Shown piece by piece: positions 53,968 through 63,757 of a stretch of DNA of 64,000 nucleotides. Every line of letters begins with the position of its first letter. The stretch's first letter is position 1. The stretch is from Chitinophagaceae bacterium UBA2791 (lineage in GTDB: Bacteria; Bacteroidota; Bacteroidia; Chitinophagales; Chitinophagaceae). The notes beneath the pieces are model-generated. The model did not search any database. It saw nothing but the letters and a program-made list of their open reading frames with translations, and had not been told where the DNA came from. Made by a program: the position numbers and the translations under genes. The stretch covers positions 16,783-80,782 of the forward strand of contig DEHV01000043.1 in assembly GCA_002352105.1 (NCBI GenBank). The letters run 5' to 3'.

Positions 53968-54753
53968 CTATATCCCTAACATTTTTTTGATGTTTCCTGC
54001 CCTTAAGCGCTCCCTTGTCTGTTCGTCCGCTTCTTCTTCTCTCAAGGATTCAATGCGCAACAGGCCTGTGCAATAATCCAGGATAGGCGATTGCGTGCCG
54101 AAGCAGAACTTGCCTGCGCCGAACCGTTTAAACAGATCTCCCCAGTTTGTTATACTCCTTCCTGAGGTATCCATTAATATATCTGCCTTTCTGAAAAGCG
54201 CCATGTCTTCTTCGTTCAAAGCAGTACTATTGGCCACATTCATTATTAAGAATTTTGCATCCGGCACAGCCCTCACCGCCGGTACGATATCTTTTAACGA
54301 CCACTCTTTCTCTATGTCCATCCATGAGCTGGTACGACTGTCTACCATTCTTGACGCGAATACCACGGGAATTCCTTTGTCGCGGCATGTTTTTACAAGC
54401 TCTATACAAGAGGGATTGGCGATATCGTAGCGATGGTATTGAGGATACAACCGCACGCCTTTGTATCCATACCGGTTGATGCAGACGCTGAGATCATCCC
54501 GCCAGCCGCCGTACGTGGGGTTGAGTACGGCAAATGGAATAAAGCTTTCTTTATAACTCCTTTTACTGCCGATCCACTCCCATAGCTCGTCGTTGGCATG
54601 CTGGGCGTTCTTGTAAAAGATGCCGTTCAGGTTGCTGACCACGGACCGGTCTGTTCCAAAGACTTTCATCCTTTCCGAAAGCCCCTCAAGGGTATTATAG
54701 GCAAGCCGCCTGAAGGGCCAGTGTCCTACATAGGCATTGCTGTCAATCAACAT
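53968..54753 (-). CDS. Amidohydrolase-family protein, no signal peptide
   Basis: 261 residues, TIM-barrel type with pieces recognisable from the amidohydrolase_2 group (FIPFAVLNPTYGGWRDDL, GYKGVRLYPQYHRYD, GTQSPILDYCTGLLRIE). The usual HxH metal site at the N-terminus reads SNAYVGHW here, so one ligand His is missing; it may use another metal set or be a non-catalytic partner. Its start overlaps the end of the following upstream gene by 11 bases (54743-54753), which indicates translational coupling with that complete amidohydrolase. Confidence 0.8.
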   Translation of the reverse strand: MLIDSNAYVGHWPFRRLAYNTLEGLSERMKVFGTDRSVVSNLNGIFYKNAQHANDELWEWIGSKRSYKESFIPFAVLNPTYGGWRDDLSVCINRYGYKGVRLYPQYHRYDIANPSCIELVKTCRDKGIPVVFASRMVDSRTSSWMDIEKEWSLKDIVPAVRAVPDAKFLIMNVANSTALNEEDMALFRKADILMDTSGRSITNWGDLFKRFGAGKFCFGTQSPILDYCTGLLRIESLREEEADEQTRERLRAGNIKKMLGI

Positions 54754-55675
54754 CTCTGCCTCCTTTTTTCAATCGTTTGCTGATGTTTCCGAAAAAGATC
54801 TTTTCCCGTTGCGCCTCTGTCAGTTTTGCGGAAAGTATTTGGCCTATGCCCTGGTAGAAGCTGTAATCGCATCCAAACACCAGCCTGTCTTCCCCAATAT
54901 ACTTCATGGCAAAGTCTATCATATTGGCTTCGTTATTGCTCCCGGATGTTTCTACAAATACATTGGGCGCATCTTTTAATATTTTGCAGGCATGCTCCCA
55001 GTCAATACCGCCTCCTATATGGGCAAACTGGAACATGGCTTCAGGATAGCGCCGGGCTATGTCAACAAAATCTTCCGGCAGCGAAATATCTTTGGGCTCC
55101 CGGGGGTTAAGCTTCACTCTCGAATACCCGATAGGGGAGTGCATCATAATATTCCAGCTGATATCAATGCATTTTTCGATAATCGGATAATACAGGGGAT
55201 CATTGATCTTTACCTGGTTGTACAGTTCGCCCAGTCCGATCATGCCCGCATCGCGGCAACGGTCTATTTCTTCCAGGGACGCCTGTTGGTACCGGGGGTT
55301 GAGCGCTACGGTCCCGATAAAGCGGTCGGGATGGGCCTTCATACACTTTATCACGAAATTATTTCTTGCCCTGAAATCATCAGGGGTTCCTTCGGTATGA
55401 GGCCTTATGAAATCAGAGATCATCAATTTTTCTATACCCAACCTGTCGGCAAAATCCAGGTTGACCTCCGGTTTATAGTGTTCTTCGTCTACATGGGCAT
55501 GCGCATCTATCTTCCTGTATTTTAAAACCTCTTGCATGAGGTTTCTTGTTTTTTCCACTGTATCAGAAACGGCATACTCTGCGCGGGGAGATCCCAGCAA
55601 CCGGCTTCCCAATGCCAGGCTGGCCCCGGAGCTAACGGTGTTGGCTACAAATTTTCGACGATTTATTTTCAACAT
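54743..55675 (-). CDS. Exported amidohydrolase-family protein
   Basis: 310 residues. The leader has NRRKFVANTVSSGASLALGS, Tat-like. The domain has the intact HxH (KIDAHAHVDEEHY), the third His (FQFAHIGGGIDWEH) and the Asp in VFGCDYSFYQG. It overlaps the signal-less paralogue at 53968-54753, and both may form a heteromeric hydrolase or act on consecutive lactone steps. Part of the minus-strand directon 47755-56659. Confidence 0.88.
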   Translation of the reverse strand: MLKINRRKFVANTVSSGASLALGSRLLGSPRAEYAVSDTVEKTRNLMQEVLKYRKIDAHAHVDEEHYKPEVNLDFADRLGIEKLMISDFIRPHTEGTPDDFRARNNFVIKCMKAHPDRFIGTVALNPRYQQASLEEIDRCRDAGMIGLGELYNQVKINDPLYYPIIEKCIDISWNIMMHSPIGYSRVKLNPREPKDISLPEDFVDIARRYPEAMFQFAHIGGGIDWEHACKILKDAPNVFVETSGSNNEANMIDFAMKYIGEDRLVFGCDYSFYQGIGQILSAKLTEAQREKIFFGNISKRLKKGGRDVD

Positions 55676-55765
55676 AGATTAACAGAATATTGCGCCCTGT
55701 TTTAACTGCAAGGCATGCCAGGCTTTTCAAAAAGCGCAGAGCGATCTGTCCTGCTTTTCTTAACC

Positions 55766-56659
55766 TTATGCTTTGCCAGGCAACCCATTGATTATTTCCG
55801 CTGACGCTACGGAATATTGTCCGAACATCTCCAGTAACAGAATGGCGCCGGCGGTCTGCCCCAGGCCCGCCTGCGTATATTTTGATTCCATACCCGTTGT
55901 GCAATCCCTGACCAGTATGGTTTGATATCCCCGGTTGCTCATCTGGGGTATTCCATAATCACGGCTAAGGATGCAGGCATTGGTATTGAAACCCGCAAAA
56001 AATAAAAATAGTATTCCCTCGCGCTTACAATACTGGTGCAGTTCCTCGCCTGTAGCTACAACAGCTTCCTTGCCTACGGGCGTTATTTTAGGATGAAAGG
56101 TCAGCGGTGGCATGCTTTGTCTTTCTGCTTCGCGGGGTTCTTGGGGACGACGGTAAGATTTGTAAGGCCCGCTCAGGTTTCTAAAAGCAATGGGAGGCCA
56201 TGCGTCCTGCTTAGGCGCTGCTTCATCAGGCGGCGCCAGCTTCACCCAGTTAGCATGTGATTTTGCCACTTCCGGCGAAGGCGCATGAATAACCTGCAAC
56301 CCCGATCTGCGACAGGCTGCGATCAGGGGTATAAGCTCTTTGTTGATGATCGTTTCAGCGCGCGCTTCCGTGTCTTTGATATAATGCCGTTGCCAGACGT
56401 CAACAAGCACAAGCGCCGCCTGCGCGACAGGAATATTCCAGTTGAGGTTAGCATAATCGGTATTGGTTTCAAGCCATTCCACTCCCGGGTCTACATGCCA
56501 ACGGTAATACCGCGGAGGTACAGACAGTATACGGGCCTCGGGACCATCTTTTGCATTGGCGAAGAGAGAAGGCGCAACGCCTGCGCCAAGCAAGGCGCTT
56601 AATCCTCCAAGGGAACTTTTTTTTAAAAATTCACGCCTTGAGTTGTCTTTTCTTTTCAT
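55766..56659 (-). CDS. Tat-exported isochorismatase-family cysteine hydrolase
   Basis: 297 residues. The leader reads NSRREFLKKSSLGGLSALLG. The isochorismatase-like fold is visible: AALVLVDVWQRHY (catalytic Asp), a central KITPVGKEAVV region with the Lys, and FFAGFNTNACILSRDYG (nucleophilic Cys). Such hydrolases cut amides or imides such as nicotinamide, carbamates or N-carbamoyl compounds. It is the first gene of the directon, so its upstream region 56660 onwards should hold the promoter. Confidence 0.88.
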   Translation of the reverse strand: MKRKDNSRREFLKKSSLGGLSALLGAGVAPSLFANAKDGPEARILSVPPRYYRWHVDPGVEWLETNTDYANLNWNIPVAQAALVLVDVWQRHYIKDTEARAETIINKELIPLIAACRRSGLQVIHAPSPEVAKSHANWVKLAPPDEAAPKQDAWPPIAFRNLSGPYKSYRRPQEPREAERQSMPPLTFHPKITPVGKEAVVATGEELHQYCKREGILFLFFAGFNTNACILSRDYGIPQMSNRGYQTILVRDCTTGMESKYTQAGLGQTAGAILLLEMFGQYSVASAEIINGLPGKA

Positions 56660-56964
56660 GCCTGTGATTTGATCAATGCAGAGGACGTTTTAAATAGCCC
56701 TGATGTGTCGATAGTTTGAAATTAAGATTATTCAGTTGATTTTAGGCCATCGCGATAAAGAAACAGGATTTTCATTTTTCGAACTATTCGCATCTAGCCG
56801 AAGAAGGCGCCTGCCCGCAGAAATAAATTAGAATTTTAATCTGCAGAAGCCATTCCTCTCTTTTTATTTCTTTATCTTGTTCTTTCTTCGAGATTGATAG
56901 TCTTGATTTTCCGTCCTGCCCGTTCATTTTGGATAAATTCCACAAAACCTTACATTTTACTGTT
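56660..56964. other. Intergenic region between divergent transcripts
   Basis: About 305 bases between the isochorismatase-like gene and the first giant gene. It should contain both promoters, but I find no exact TAnnTTTG box in either direction and no hairpin of note. Confidence 0.5.
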
Positions 56965-59900
56965 ATGGCTGACAGGTTGATTGATCTTTCGAAAGAAGGG
57001 GGTTTAGCTATTAATGACGATAAGGCGTTTGCTTCGCTTGGATATGGCGCGGAGATGCGCGCAGAATTGTGCCACGGCATCCGTCTTCAGTTGGAAATAG
57101 AAGCCGCTGCGAGAGTCGGCGTTTCGGCTCATGTCGCACAGTTTGTTAAGATACTCATTGAAATTGAGGCGGGGATAGCCGCCGGCCTGCAACTTTCGGC
57201 GCAATTGTCGCCGCGGATGATGGAAGAAGTTGGTCTTGTAGCGTCCATGCAAGCCTACCTAAAAGCCTATATCCGCGCCCGGCTGGAACTCAAATTAACG
57301 CTGGAGAAACTTATTCAGAATGTAGGCGACAAAAGCAGCGCAGTGGAACTACGCCTGTTCAGAAAATTTGTAGACCGGCTGGAAATTGGCGTAGGCGTCG
57401 AGGCGAATGCTCAGATTGGGTTGACTGCGGCTGCAGAACTACTGTGTACAGGAAGACTGGTAGAAGAGCAAGGAAAGAAACCGGGCTTCGACTTCCGGGT
57501 GAATGCCGAAGCCGCATTTATGTTTGGCGCTGGCGTTGACTTTTTCGCTATGGCGAGGTTCAACGATATTACGATCTTTTTTAAAGATGCGAAAGACATT
57601 CTCCTGGAAGAATTGGAACGAAAAATTGACGACAATAGATTTGCCTCCAAGGAGCAAAAAGCTTTGATCTTCCGCATATGGAGCGCGACGTTAGACACCA
57701 TCATTGTCGCCAGCGCTTCCGGGTTCGACAAAAAAAGAAAGCCTTTTCTAGCTACATTAGAAGATTTTGTTTACGACTTTGCGCTGGACCAGATCTGCTT
57801 AACGTATAAGCAACTGCTCGAAAGCCAGACCAGGCGCTTGGCGGATTGGTTAGATCTGAACGAAGGCATTTCCAATGCCGATTTGAATAAGATATTGATA
57901 TGGCTGGACGCCCTGGAAAAAGAATGGGATGGAAACCAAACATTTTTCGAGTTATTGCCCCGCCTGTCTGATCTGCTACGGATCATCGAAAAACTGGGCT
58001 ACGCTGAAGTTGCTGTTTTTAATAATATACTTGCGCATCTGTATGCGCTCGGCTATCTTATCGATAAACGAAACAGAGACAAATGGAAGAATCTGCCTTC
58101 CGCAGTCAAAAACAACTTCCAGGAAACCATCGGTCGAAATATCACTGAGATCAGCTCCGAGGCAGATGCGTTCGCCTACCTGGAAAAATCTTGCATAGAG
58201 ACTTTTCTGGCAGCAGGAAATCGTTCAGATATCAGCGGGCTAGGCGTCTTCGTCGATCTGCTTGAAGCAAGGGATATGTCGGTGAGCTACCTGCTGCTGT
58301 TATTGGCGTCGGACCGGAACGAAGAGGCGACAACAGTTTTCCTGGACGTAGGAATTGATTTACTGGACCGGCTCGTTGGCGACCTGCTGTTTCCTGCTAT
58401 TAGAGAGATGATCGATAGGGATTGGCCTGGGAAGAGCGATTTTGGAGATGAGCTGTTACAGTCTTTGATGGACGATCTGTTGCATGGCTATCGATCGATT
58501 TTTATTGAAATGTTTAAGAAGGTTTTCCTCGAAGAGCCGACAAAAGAGAATGTTGAGAACCTGACCATTCTGGCCAACAAGTTTCTGCTCAATATACTCG
58601 GTAAGAATGCAGGATTATTGGTGAAGGAACTGCTGCTGTATTCCACCGAAAACATTACCGATTCTATAAACCGATGCGAGCGCCAGCTTCGGGAAGGAAG
58701 TCTGAATCCAATGGCCGATAAAATGCAGAAGAAGGCTGAAGATCGTCTCAGAGTTTCGCTGCCCGTGCCTATTCCCCAGGGAGCGTTCCAGCTGTATAGA
58801 GATAATCTGCAAAAAGCAACCACCGAGTTTCTGCTGGACATTATGGATGTTGCGCGCACTTCTATGGGTAGAAACACCTGGACGCCTGCGCGGATTGACC
58901 ATATCAGTCTTGGACTACAGTATGTACTGTTCCATCCCGAAAGCAACCATCTCGATTTTCAACACCTTGCCGCCAATCAGGCTGCCTTGAAAATTGCGGA
59001 GTTAGAAAGATGCGATTTTTTGCCTGACATATCACTGCAACTGTTAAGAAACCTGCTGGATTCCCTGCAAGATATCGGATGGCAGCAATTAAAAGCTTAT
59101 TTGCTAAAAATGCCCTTAGCGGTAACGACCTATCTGCTAAAACTGCTGAAAATCCTTTTTCTTGATTCGATTCTGGAAACGCTGAAGAAGCTTTGGGAAG
59201 CGCTTAAAGACCTTATTAAGAAGTTGGGCGAGCTGATCAGTAAACTGGCGCAGCAGATCCGGGAACTGGCGGAAAAGGTTGCGGAAGCCGCCGTTAAAAT
59301 TGCCAGGGCTATTGGCGAACTGGTCGGTAAAGCAGCCGAGGCCATCGGAGACTTTTTTAACCGGTTATTTAATGCGCTTGACTTCTCGGATACCAGTTGG
59401 CTGGAGAACTTCCTGGAATCCATTTGGGGCTTCCTGGGCGGAGATACGCAACAAGATAAAGCAAGAAAAGTGCTCAACCGTCTTCGGGAGCAAGCGATGG
59501 AAAACCTCCGGAATAGCCGGCTACAGCAGGCGCTGGAAAATGCCGCCAATGGGAACGAATTTAATGGGATCTTCTTCAGGAATTACCTGGACGCTTATGT
59601 GATCAACGATTCCATACGAACATCATTGGGTAAAATGAAATTTCGCTCCATCAATGCAGTGAACGAAGCCTGGGGAGAAGCGAGTCAGCAGTTTCACAAT
59701 ACCATATCGGATCTTGAATCAAACGCCCGCCAATACTGGTCCTCGAACCAGATCAGGGGCGTCAGGAGCAGGGAGCTTGAGGCCGCGCAACTCAGAAAGC
59801 GTAATGCCGACAGATCGGCGCAATTGCTGACAAGTTTAAACAAAAGCGCCATAAGAGTGAATTGCCCGTTAGCTATTGATATTGCCGGTAACGATATGCC

Positions 59901-60702
59901 GATTTATGGCCGATACCTCTATCTTGACGTTGATTTTGGCGAACTGGATATCCGCTCGGTCATCCGATCTCAGTTATCCCTCCATCCCGACGCGCTGATA
60001 GATCACGATGGAAATCTTTCCACCTATGAATGGGAAAAAGAGATCAGGAATACCAGGGCAATAGAGAACTTTTGTCCGATACAGGTGAAAATTATACTAA
60101 ACGGGAAAGAAGTTGACCTTTCGAGCTGCGCAGTCACGGGAAACCGCCTTTCCGGACATATTCCCACAGAAAGGCTTCTTCACGGTTCCAACGACATGTT
60201 CGTATTGACGCTGGCTCCCCCCGAGTATGCGCACAAAAGCTTCCAAAAGCATATCCGGTTCTATTGTGATCACCAGAACAACAAGCGGCCTTCAAACGCC
60301 GTATACATCGACCCTGTTGAGTCCGTGATCAACACGCGGGGCGACGACCACGAAGATGCCCGGCGTACCGATGCCGCCGACAGGGAAATCATCATCATAA
60401 AGAATAACAGTGATCAGGAACTGGTGATGGACGGCTGGAAACTATCCGATGCCGCGGGGCATCAATTTGTTTTCAAGTCTCACACCTGGGTAAAGCCCGG
60501 ACAAAAAGCGCGGATCGTTGTAGGCGAAGCAACGCCCGGTTTTCTCAACTGGAAAGAATATTATAACGGTCAGTTGACTGCTATCTTGAACAATAACGGT
60601 GAATTCCTCAAGCTGGAAGACGCGAAGGGCAAAGTAGTGTCCCATATCTATACGGGGAACCCCAGATCAAACAGACAAATTATATTCATCTCATTCCGAT
60701 AA
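56965..60702 (+). CDS. Giant alpha-helical protein with C-terminal lamin-tail-like domain, function unknown
   Basis: 1245 residues from the ATG at 56965; an in-frame start at 56929 is less likely. No signal peptide. The first 210 residues have repeating Ala/Gly-rich patches (EIEAAARVGVSAHVA, EIEAGIAAGLQLSA, GVGVEANAQIGLTAA). Residues 210-720 are helical and charged. Residues 722-812 form a very regular amphipathic or coiled-coil stretch (LKKLWEALKDLIKKLGELI, LAQQIRELAEKVAEAAVKIA). The end, about 1111-1230, resembles a lamin-tail (LTD) beta-sandwich (IIIIKNNSDQELVMDGWKLS, WVKPGQKARIVVGE). One base separates it from the next gene. I do not know the family. Confidence 0.65.
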   Translation: MADRLIDLSKEGGLAINDDKAFASLGYGAEMRAELCHGIRLQLEIEAAARVGVSAHVAQFVKILIEIEAGIAAGLQLSAQLSPRMMEEVGLVASMQAYLKAYIRARLELKLTLEKLIQNVGDKSSAVELRLFRKFVDRLEIGVGVEANAQIGLTAAAELLCTGRLVEEQGKKPGFDFRVNAEAAFMFGAGVDFFAMARFNDITIFFKDAKDILLEELERKIDDNRFASKEQKALIFRIWSATLDTIIVASASGFDKKRKPFLATLEDFVYDFALDQICLTYKQLLESQTRRLADWLDLNEGISNADLNKILIWLDALEKEWDGNQTFFELLPRLSDLLRIIEKLGYAEVAVFNNILAHLYALGYLIDKRNRDKWKNLPSAVKNNFQETIGRNITEISSEADAFAYLEKSCIETFLAAGNRSDISGLGVFVDLLEARDMSVSYLLLLLASDRNEEATTVFLDVGIDLLDRLVGDLLFPAIREMIDRDWPGKSDFGDELLQSLMDDLLHGYRSIFIEMFKKVFLEEPTKENVENLTILANKFLLNILGKNAGLLVKELLLYSTENITDSINRCERQLREGSLNPMADKMQKKAEDRLRVSLPVPIPQGAFQLYRDNLQKATTEFLLDIMDVARTSMGRNTWTPARIDHISLGLQYVLFHPESNHLDFQHLAANQAALKIAELERCDFLPDISLQLLRNLLDSLQDIGWQQLKAYLLKMPLAVTTYLLKLLKILFLDSILETLKKLWEALKDLIKKLGELISKLAQQIRELAEKVAEAAVKIARAIGELVGKAAEAIGDFFNRLFNALDFSDTSWLENFLESIWGFLGGDTQQDKARKVLNRLREQAMENLRNSRLQQALENAANGNEFNGIFFRNYLDAYVINDSIRTSLGKMKFRSINAVNEAWGEASQQFHNTISDLESNARQYWSSNQIRGVRSRELEAAQLRKRNADRSAQLLTSLNKSAIRVNCPLAIDIAGNDMPIYGRYLYLDVDFGELDIRSVIRSQLSLHPDALIDHDGNLSTYEWEKEIRNTRAIENFCPIQVKIILNGKEVDLSSCAVTGNRLSGHIPTERLLHGSNDMFVLTLAPPEYAHKSFQKHIRFYCDHQNNKRPSNAVYIDPVESVINTRGDDHEDARRTDAADREIIIIKNNSDQELVMDGWKLSDAAGHQFVFKSHTWVKPGQKARIVVGEATPGFLNWKEYYNGQLTAILNNNGEFLKLEDAKGKVVSHIYTGNPRSNRQIIFISFR

Positions 60703-60703
60703 T

Positions 60704-62638
60704 ATGGATCCTGATATATTCGTCAACAAGGGCTTCGATCATTCAAAAAAGGGATTCCGCGATGTCATCGCTACCCTGAAGCAGAAACTAAAAGACAAAA
60801 AAAACGTTTATTTTGTCGAGCATCTTAACTTCAGCATCACGGGCAAGGTGGTCCATGCGCATATTTATTACCTGGAATGGCTGTACGGGTCGGTATACAG
60901 AAAAAAGACAGAGCACTATTTTTTATTGTTTGACTTTGACGTCGGCAAGCACGAGCTAAAAGAAGAGCATAAGCATGCGCTATCGGATTTTTTTAACGAA
61001 GTGTACCTGGACGAATTACTGAAGCATTCAGCGCTTGATGCCAGGGAGTTCGAGAAGTACAAGAGCCCCTTTATCGCTAATATTAAAGAGAGCAAAAAAG
61101 AGCGGTTGCTGAATACCCAGCTATGGGGGCCGGCAGATTACGCCGGCCGCGATAACCTGATCCGCTACCAACTGCTGAATAGTTTTAAATCCAGAGGCGA
61201 ATCGGACTGGTGGCAGGCAAACAATATCGTCTTCCCAGATCCGCAAGGTCTCTTTGACCCTGGCGGAGATGGTAACGCAGACCCGCAGTATCCACCGTTT
61301 GCCATCAGCGATCTTTTGTTTTGGAGGCGATCGCCCCAGTCAATCGAAAACTTCTCCCGGTTCATCGGCAGGGCAAGCGAAACCGGCAACAATAGCATCA
61401 ACGACCCGCTGTCGCAGGCCAGGGCGGACGTAGTGGTCGGTTACCTGAATGAGCTGTCAGCAGAGCTTTCCAATTATATGGACAATACCCGCCTGGAACT
61501 AAAGTCTATTGGAGCTGGCAGTCGTCAACCCATAATCCTGAACGACCGGGAGCTCGAAATTGCCGAAAACAGAAGCGTACAATTTTCTTTTTACCAGGAA
61601 CACGACTATGTGCATCTATTATCGCCGGAAACGCTAAAAGATCAATATCGCGCCAATGTTAATGGCGTAAATGCCGATCTGACGGAGAAAATAGACTACC
61701 TGGAATCTTATCTTTCAAATCCCGATCAGCCGTTCCAGTTACCGGGATTAAACCAGGAAGCCGTGTTAAGGAGTACAATTTTCGAGGACGTCAGGTTTTC
61801 TCTTGGTATGAGCAGCATTTTCTTTGCAAAGGCTTTTGAGGGCGATTTCAGAGATCTCAATGGCGACGCAGGCATCCCTAATAATCCGGCAGGTATCGGG
61901 CTATCTAATCAAAGCGCCGACCCAGGTTTCGGGAACCGTTCTGTTGTTTACCAGCTGCCTATTACGGATATGATATCCCGGGGAGCTTATTCTACCCGGA
62001 ACAGCGATGTCTTCAGAATGCCGCTAAGCCCCAGGTTCCGGCTCGAATTTGCAGAGAAAACATTTCGTAAGATCAAAGAGATAATGGTCGCCAAATCCAG
62101 CAGCGACGCAAGCCCTGCCATTACTGCCCGCAACTATATCGACTATTACAAAACATATATCCGTAAACCTCATATTGCTCATTCGTTTCTGATGCGCCCG
62201 ATGACCAAAGAAAAATTCCTGCAGGAACTGGAGAATTACCAATGGGAATTCAGGATCGACTTTACCGGCGACCATCCGATCTATAGAAATAGATTAGGCG
62301 ACACAATCAACCTGACCCTGAACCTGATTAATAATGGTTTTATGAATGGGGGAGTGTCCGGCAACGGGTTTATTAAATATATTAAAGAAGAGATAAGCGA
62401 TGGAAGGATCAGGGAGTTCTACTGGTTTGATCCTTCGGTAGCAAAATTTCATGCTGAGATGAAAGGGCTGCTGGCAAAGAACCTCTTAAAAATGGTTGTG
62501 CTTTCCAATCAGCCCGCGCTTCGTTTGAAATATACCGGCGCGCCCGGCAGGCTTGCTATGCCGCCTTTTATTGAGGCGGCCTTTCGTGATCTGGTTTATT
62601 TATGGATTTTTCCTTCCATAGGAGAAGCCGATTACTGA
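60704..62638 (+). CDS. Unknown protein with an internal OmpA-like domain
   Basis: 644 residues, starting one base after the stop of the giant gene, so translation is coupled. No signal peptide. Residues about 215-300 look like an OmpA/MotB domain: FIGRASETGNN, then LSQARADVVVGYL, SIGAGSRQPI and AENRSVQFSF, compared with the family pattern N..LS..RA..V..YL..G.G...P...N..NR.V. The flanking regions (1-210 and 300-644) are not recognisable. OmpA-like domains usually bind peptidoglycan, which is hard to reconcile with a cytosolic location unless a dedicated export route exists. Confidence 0.6.
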   Translation: MDPDIFVNKGFDHSKKGFRDVIATLKQKLKDKKNVYFVEHLNFSITGKVVHAHIYYLEWLYGSVYRKKTEHYFLLFDFDVGKHELKEEHKHALSDFFNEVYLDELLKHSALDAREFEKYKSPFIANIKESKKERLLNTQLWGPADYAGRDNLIRYQLLNSFKSRGESDWWQANNIVFPDPQGLFDPGGDGNADPQYPPFAISDLLFWRRSPQSIENFSRFIGRASETGNNSINDPLSQARADVVVGYLNELSAELSNYMDNTRLELKSIGAGSRQPIILNDRELEIAENRSVQFSFYQEHDYVHLLSPETLKDQYRANVNGVNADLTEKIDYLESYLSNPDQPFQLPGLNQEAVLRSTIFEDVRFSLGMSSIFFAKAFEGDFRDLNGDAGIPNNPAGIGLSNQSADPGFGNRSVVYQLPITDMISRGAYSTRNSDVFRMPLSPRFRLEFAEKTFRKIKEIMVAKSSSDASPAITARNYIDYYKTYIRKPHIAHSFLMRPMTKEKFLQELENYQWEFRIDFTGDHPIYRNRLGDTINLTLNLINNGFMNGGVSGNGFIKYIKEEISDGRIREFYWFDPSVAKFHAEMKGLLAKNLLKMVVLSNQPALRLKYTGAPGRLAMPPFIEAAFRDLVYLWIFPSIGEADY

Positions 62639-62743
62639 TTTGACTATTAATGTACAGGTAGACAAACTGGAAGCAGAACGGCTTTAAAACAAATAGATGG
62701 TTTGAGGAATACGATTGAAAAGACGTAAAAGATGTCTTTTATT

Positions 62744-63685
62744 TTAATTCCCGGGAAACGGCACGTTGGTTACCTTAAAATAAGCATTCAATAAGGCGTC
62801 CTGTAAAGCGATATCGTCTACAATTTTGTTATAGTTCGGTTCAAGCTTGCTCTGAAAAAAGTATTGTCCAGTAGTTTGCGCGGCTTTATCTTTTCCTTCG
62901 GCCAGCCAGACGAGCGTTGAATAGCCTAACCGGAGATTGTCGGGCGCATTGCTTCCGCCCATTTTCGTGGATACCCAACCCGGCGTAATGGTGTTCACTT
63001 TCACATCTTTCCATTTCCTTGCTACCGCTTTGGCGAATAGAAATATATGCAATTTTGTTTCGGAATAGCTGATTTTCGGCGTACTACTTTGCATGTTTTC
63101 CAAATTCAGGCGAGCTCCTTTATGCAGATCTGAACTGACATAGATAAGGCGTTTTGGCTTGTGCACAAGGCTGGTCAAAATATAAGGAGCAAGAGAATTA
63201 ACGGTAAAAACCACATCGCCCTCGGATGATGAAGCGCCAGCGTTGTGTATGATAACGTCAAATCTTCCCAAAGCGTTAATATCCTCCGCTAGTTTTTTGA
63301 CTTGATCTAAGTCGGATAAATCGCCGATTACCACGGCTTCTGCTTCGGGTAGATCCCTTTTAGCATCTTCCGCCCGTTTTTGGTTTCGGGCATGAACGAC
63401 CACTTTATATCCTTTTGCAATCAGGGTCTTTGCCGTTAATTGCCCGATTCCGGCAGTAGACCCCGTTATCAAAATGCGGGCTTCAGGTTTTGGAGATAAC
63501 GGCTTTATATTCTTTTCTATGTACTGGAGTTCTTCTACCACTTCTGGAGTATTATAAGTGTTTAAGCCATATTTACCGTTGAGATCCTGCGCATTCACAT
63601 TAGGCGTTGTTTGGCAGGACAGCATAGTAAATACCATTACGCCAACAGATAGTATATTTCGTAGTGTGTTTTTCTTTGCTCTCAT
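62744..63685 (-). CDS. Short-chain dehydrogenase/reductase with lipoprotein-type leader
   Basis: 313 residues. The N-terminus has a hydrophobic stretch with a lipobox (VMVFTMLSCQTT, Cys24) and a 45-residue linker. The SDR core follows: RILITGSTAGIGQLTAKTL (cofactor loop), VIIHNAGASS, and the catalytic YSETK motif. NAD(P)-dependent SDRs normally work in the cytoplasm, so a lipoprotein form is unexpected. It may carry bound cofactor, or the leader may not function. Confidence 0.85.
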   Translation of the reverse strand: MRAKKNTLRNILSVGVMVFTMLSCQTTPNVNAQDLNGKYGLNTYNTPEVVEELQYIEKNIKPLSPKPEARILITGSTAGIGQLTAKTLIAKGYKVVVHARNQKRAEDAKRDLPEAEAVVIGDLSDLDQVKKLAEDINALGRFDVIIHNAGASSSEGDVVFTVNSLAPYILTSLVHKPKRLIYVSSDLHKGARLNLENMQSSTPKISYSETKLHIFLFAKAVARKWKDVKVNTITPGWVSTKMGGSNAPDNLRLGYSTLVWLAEGKDKAAQTTGQYFFQSKLEPNYNKIVDDIALQDALLNAYFKVTNVPFPGN

Positions 63686-63757
63686 TTTCTGCCGGTATTT
63701 TTTTGTTTATTTTTTATCGTTATGCTTCCTGAGCTTCTGGCCTAACTTGTGCCAGCT

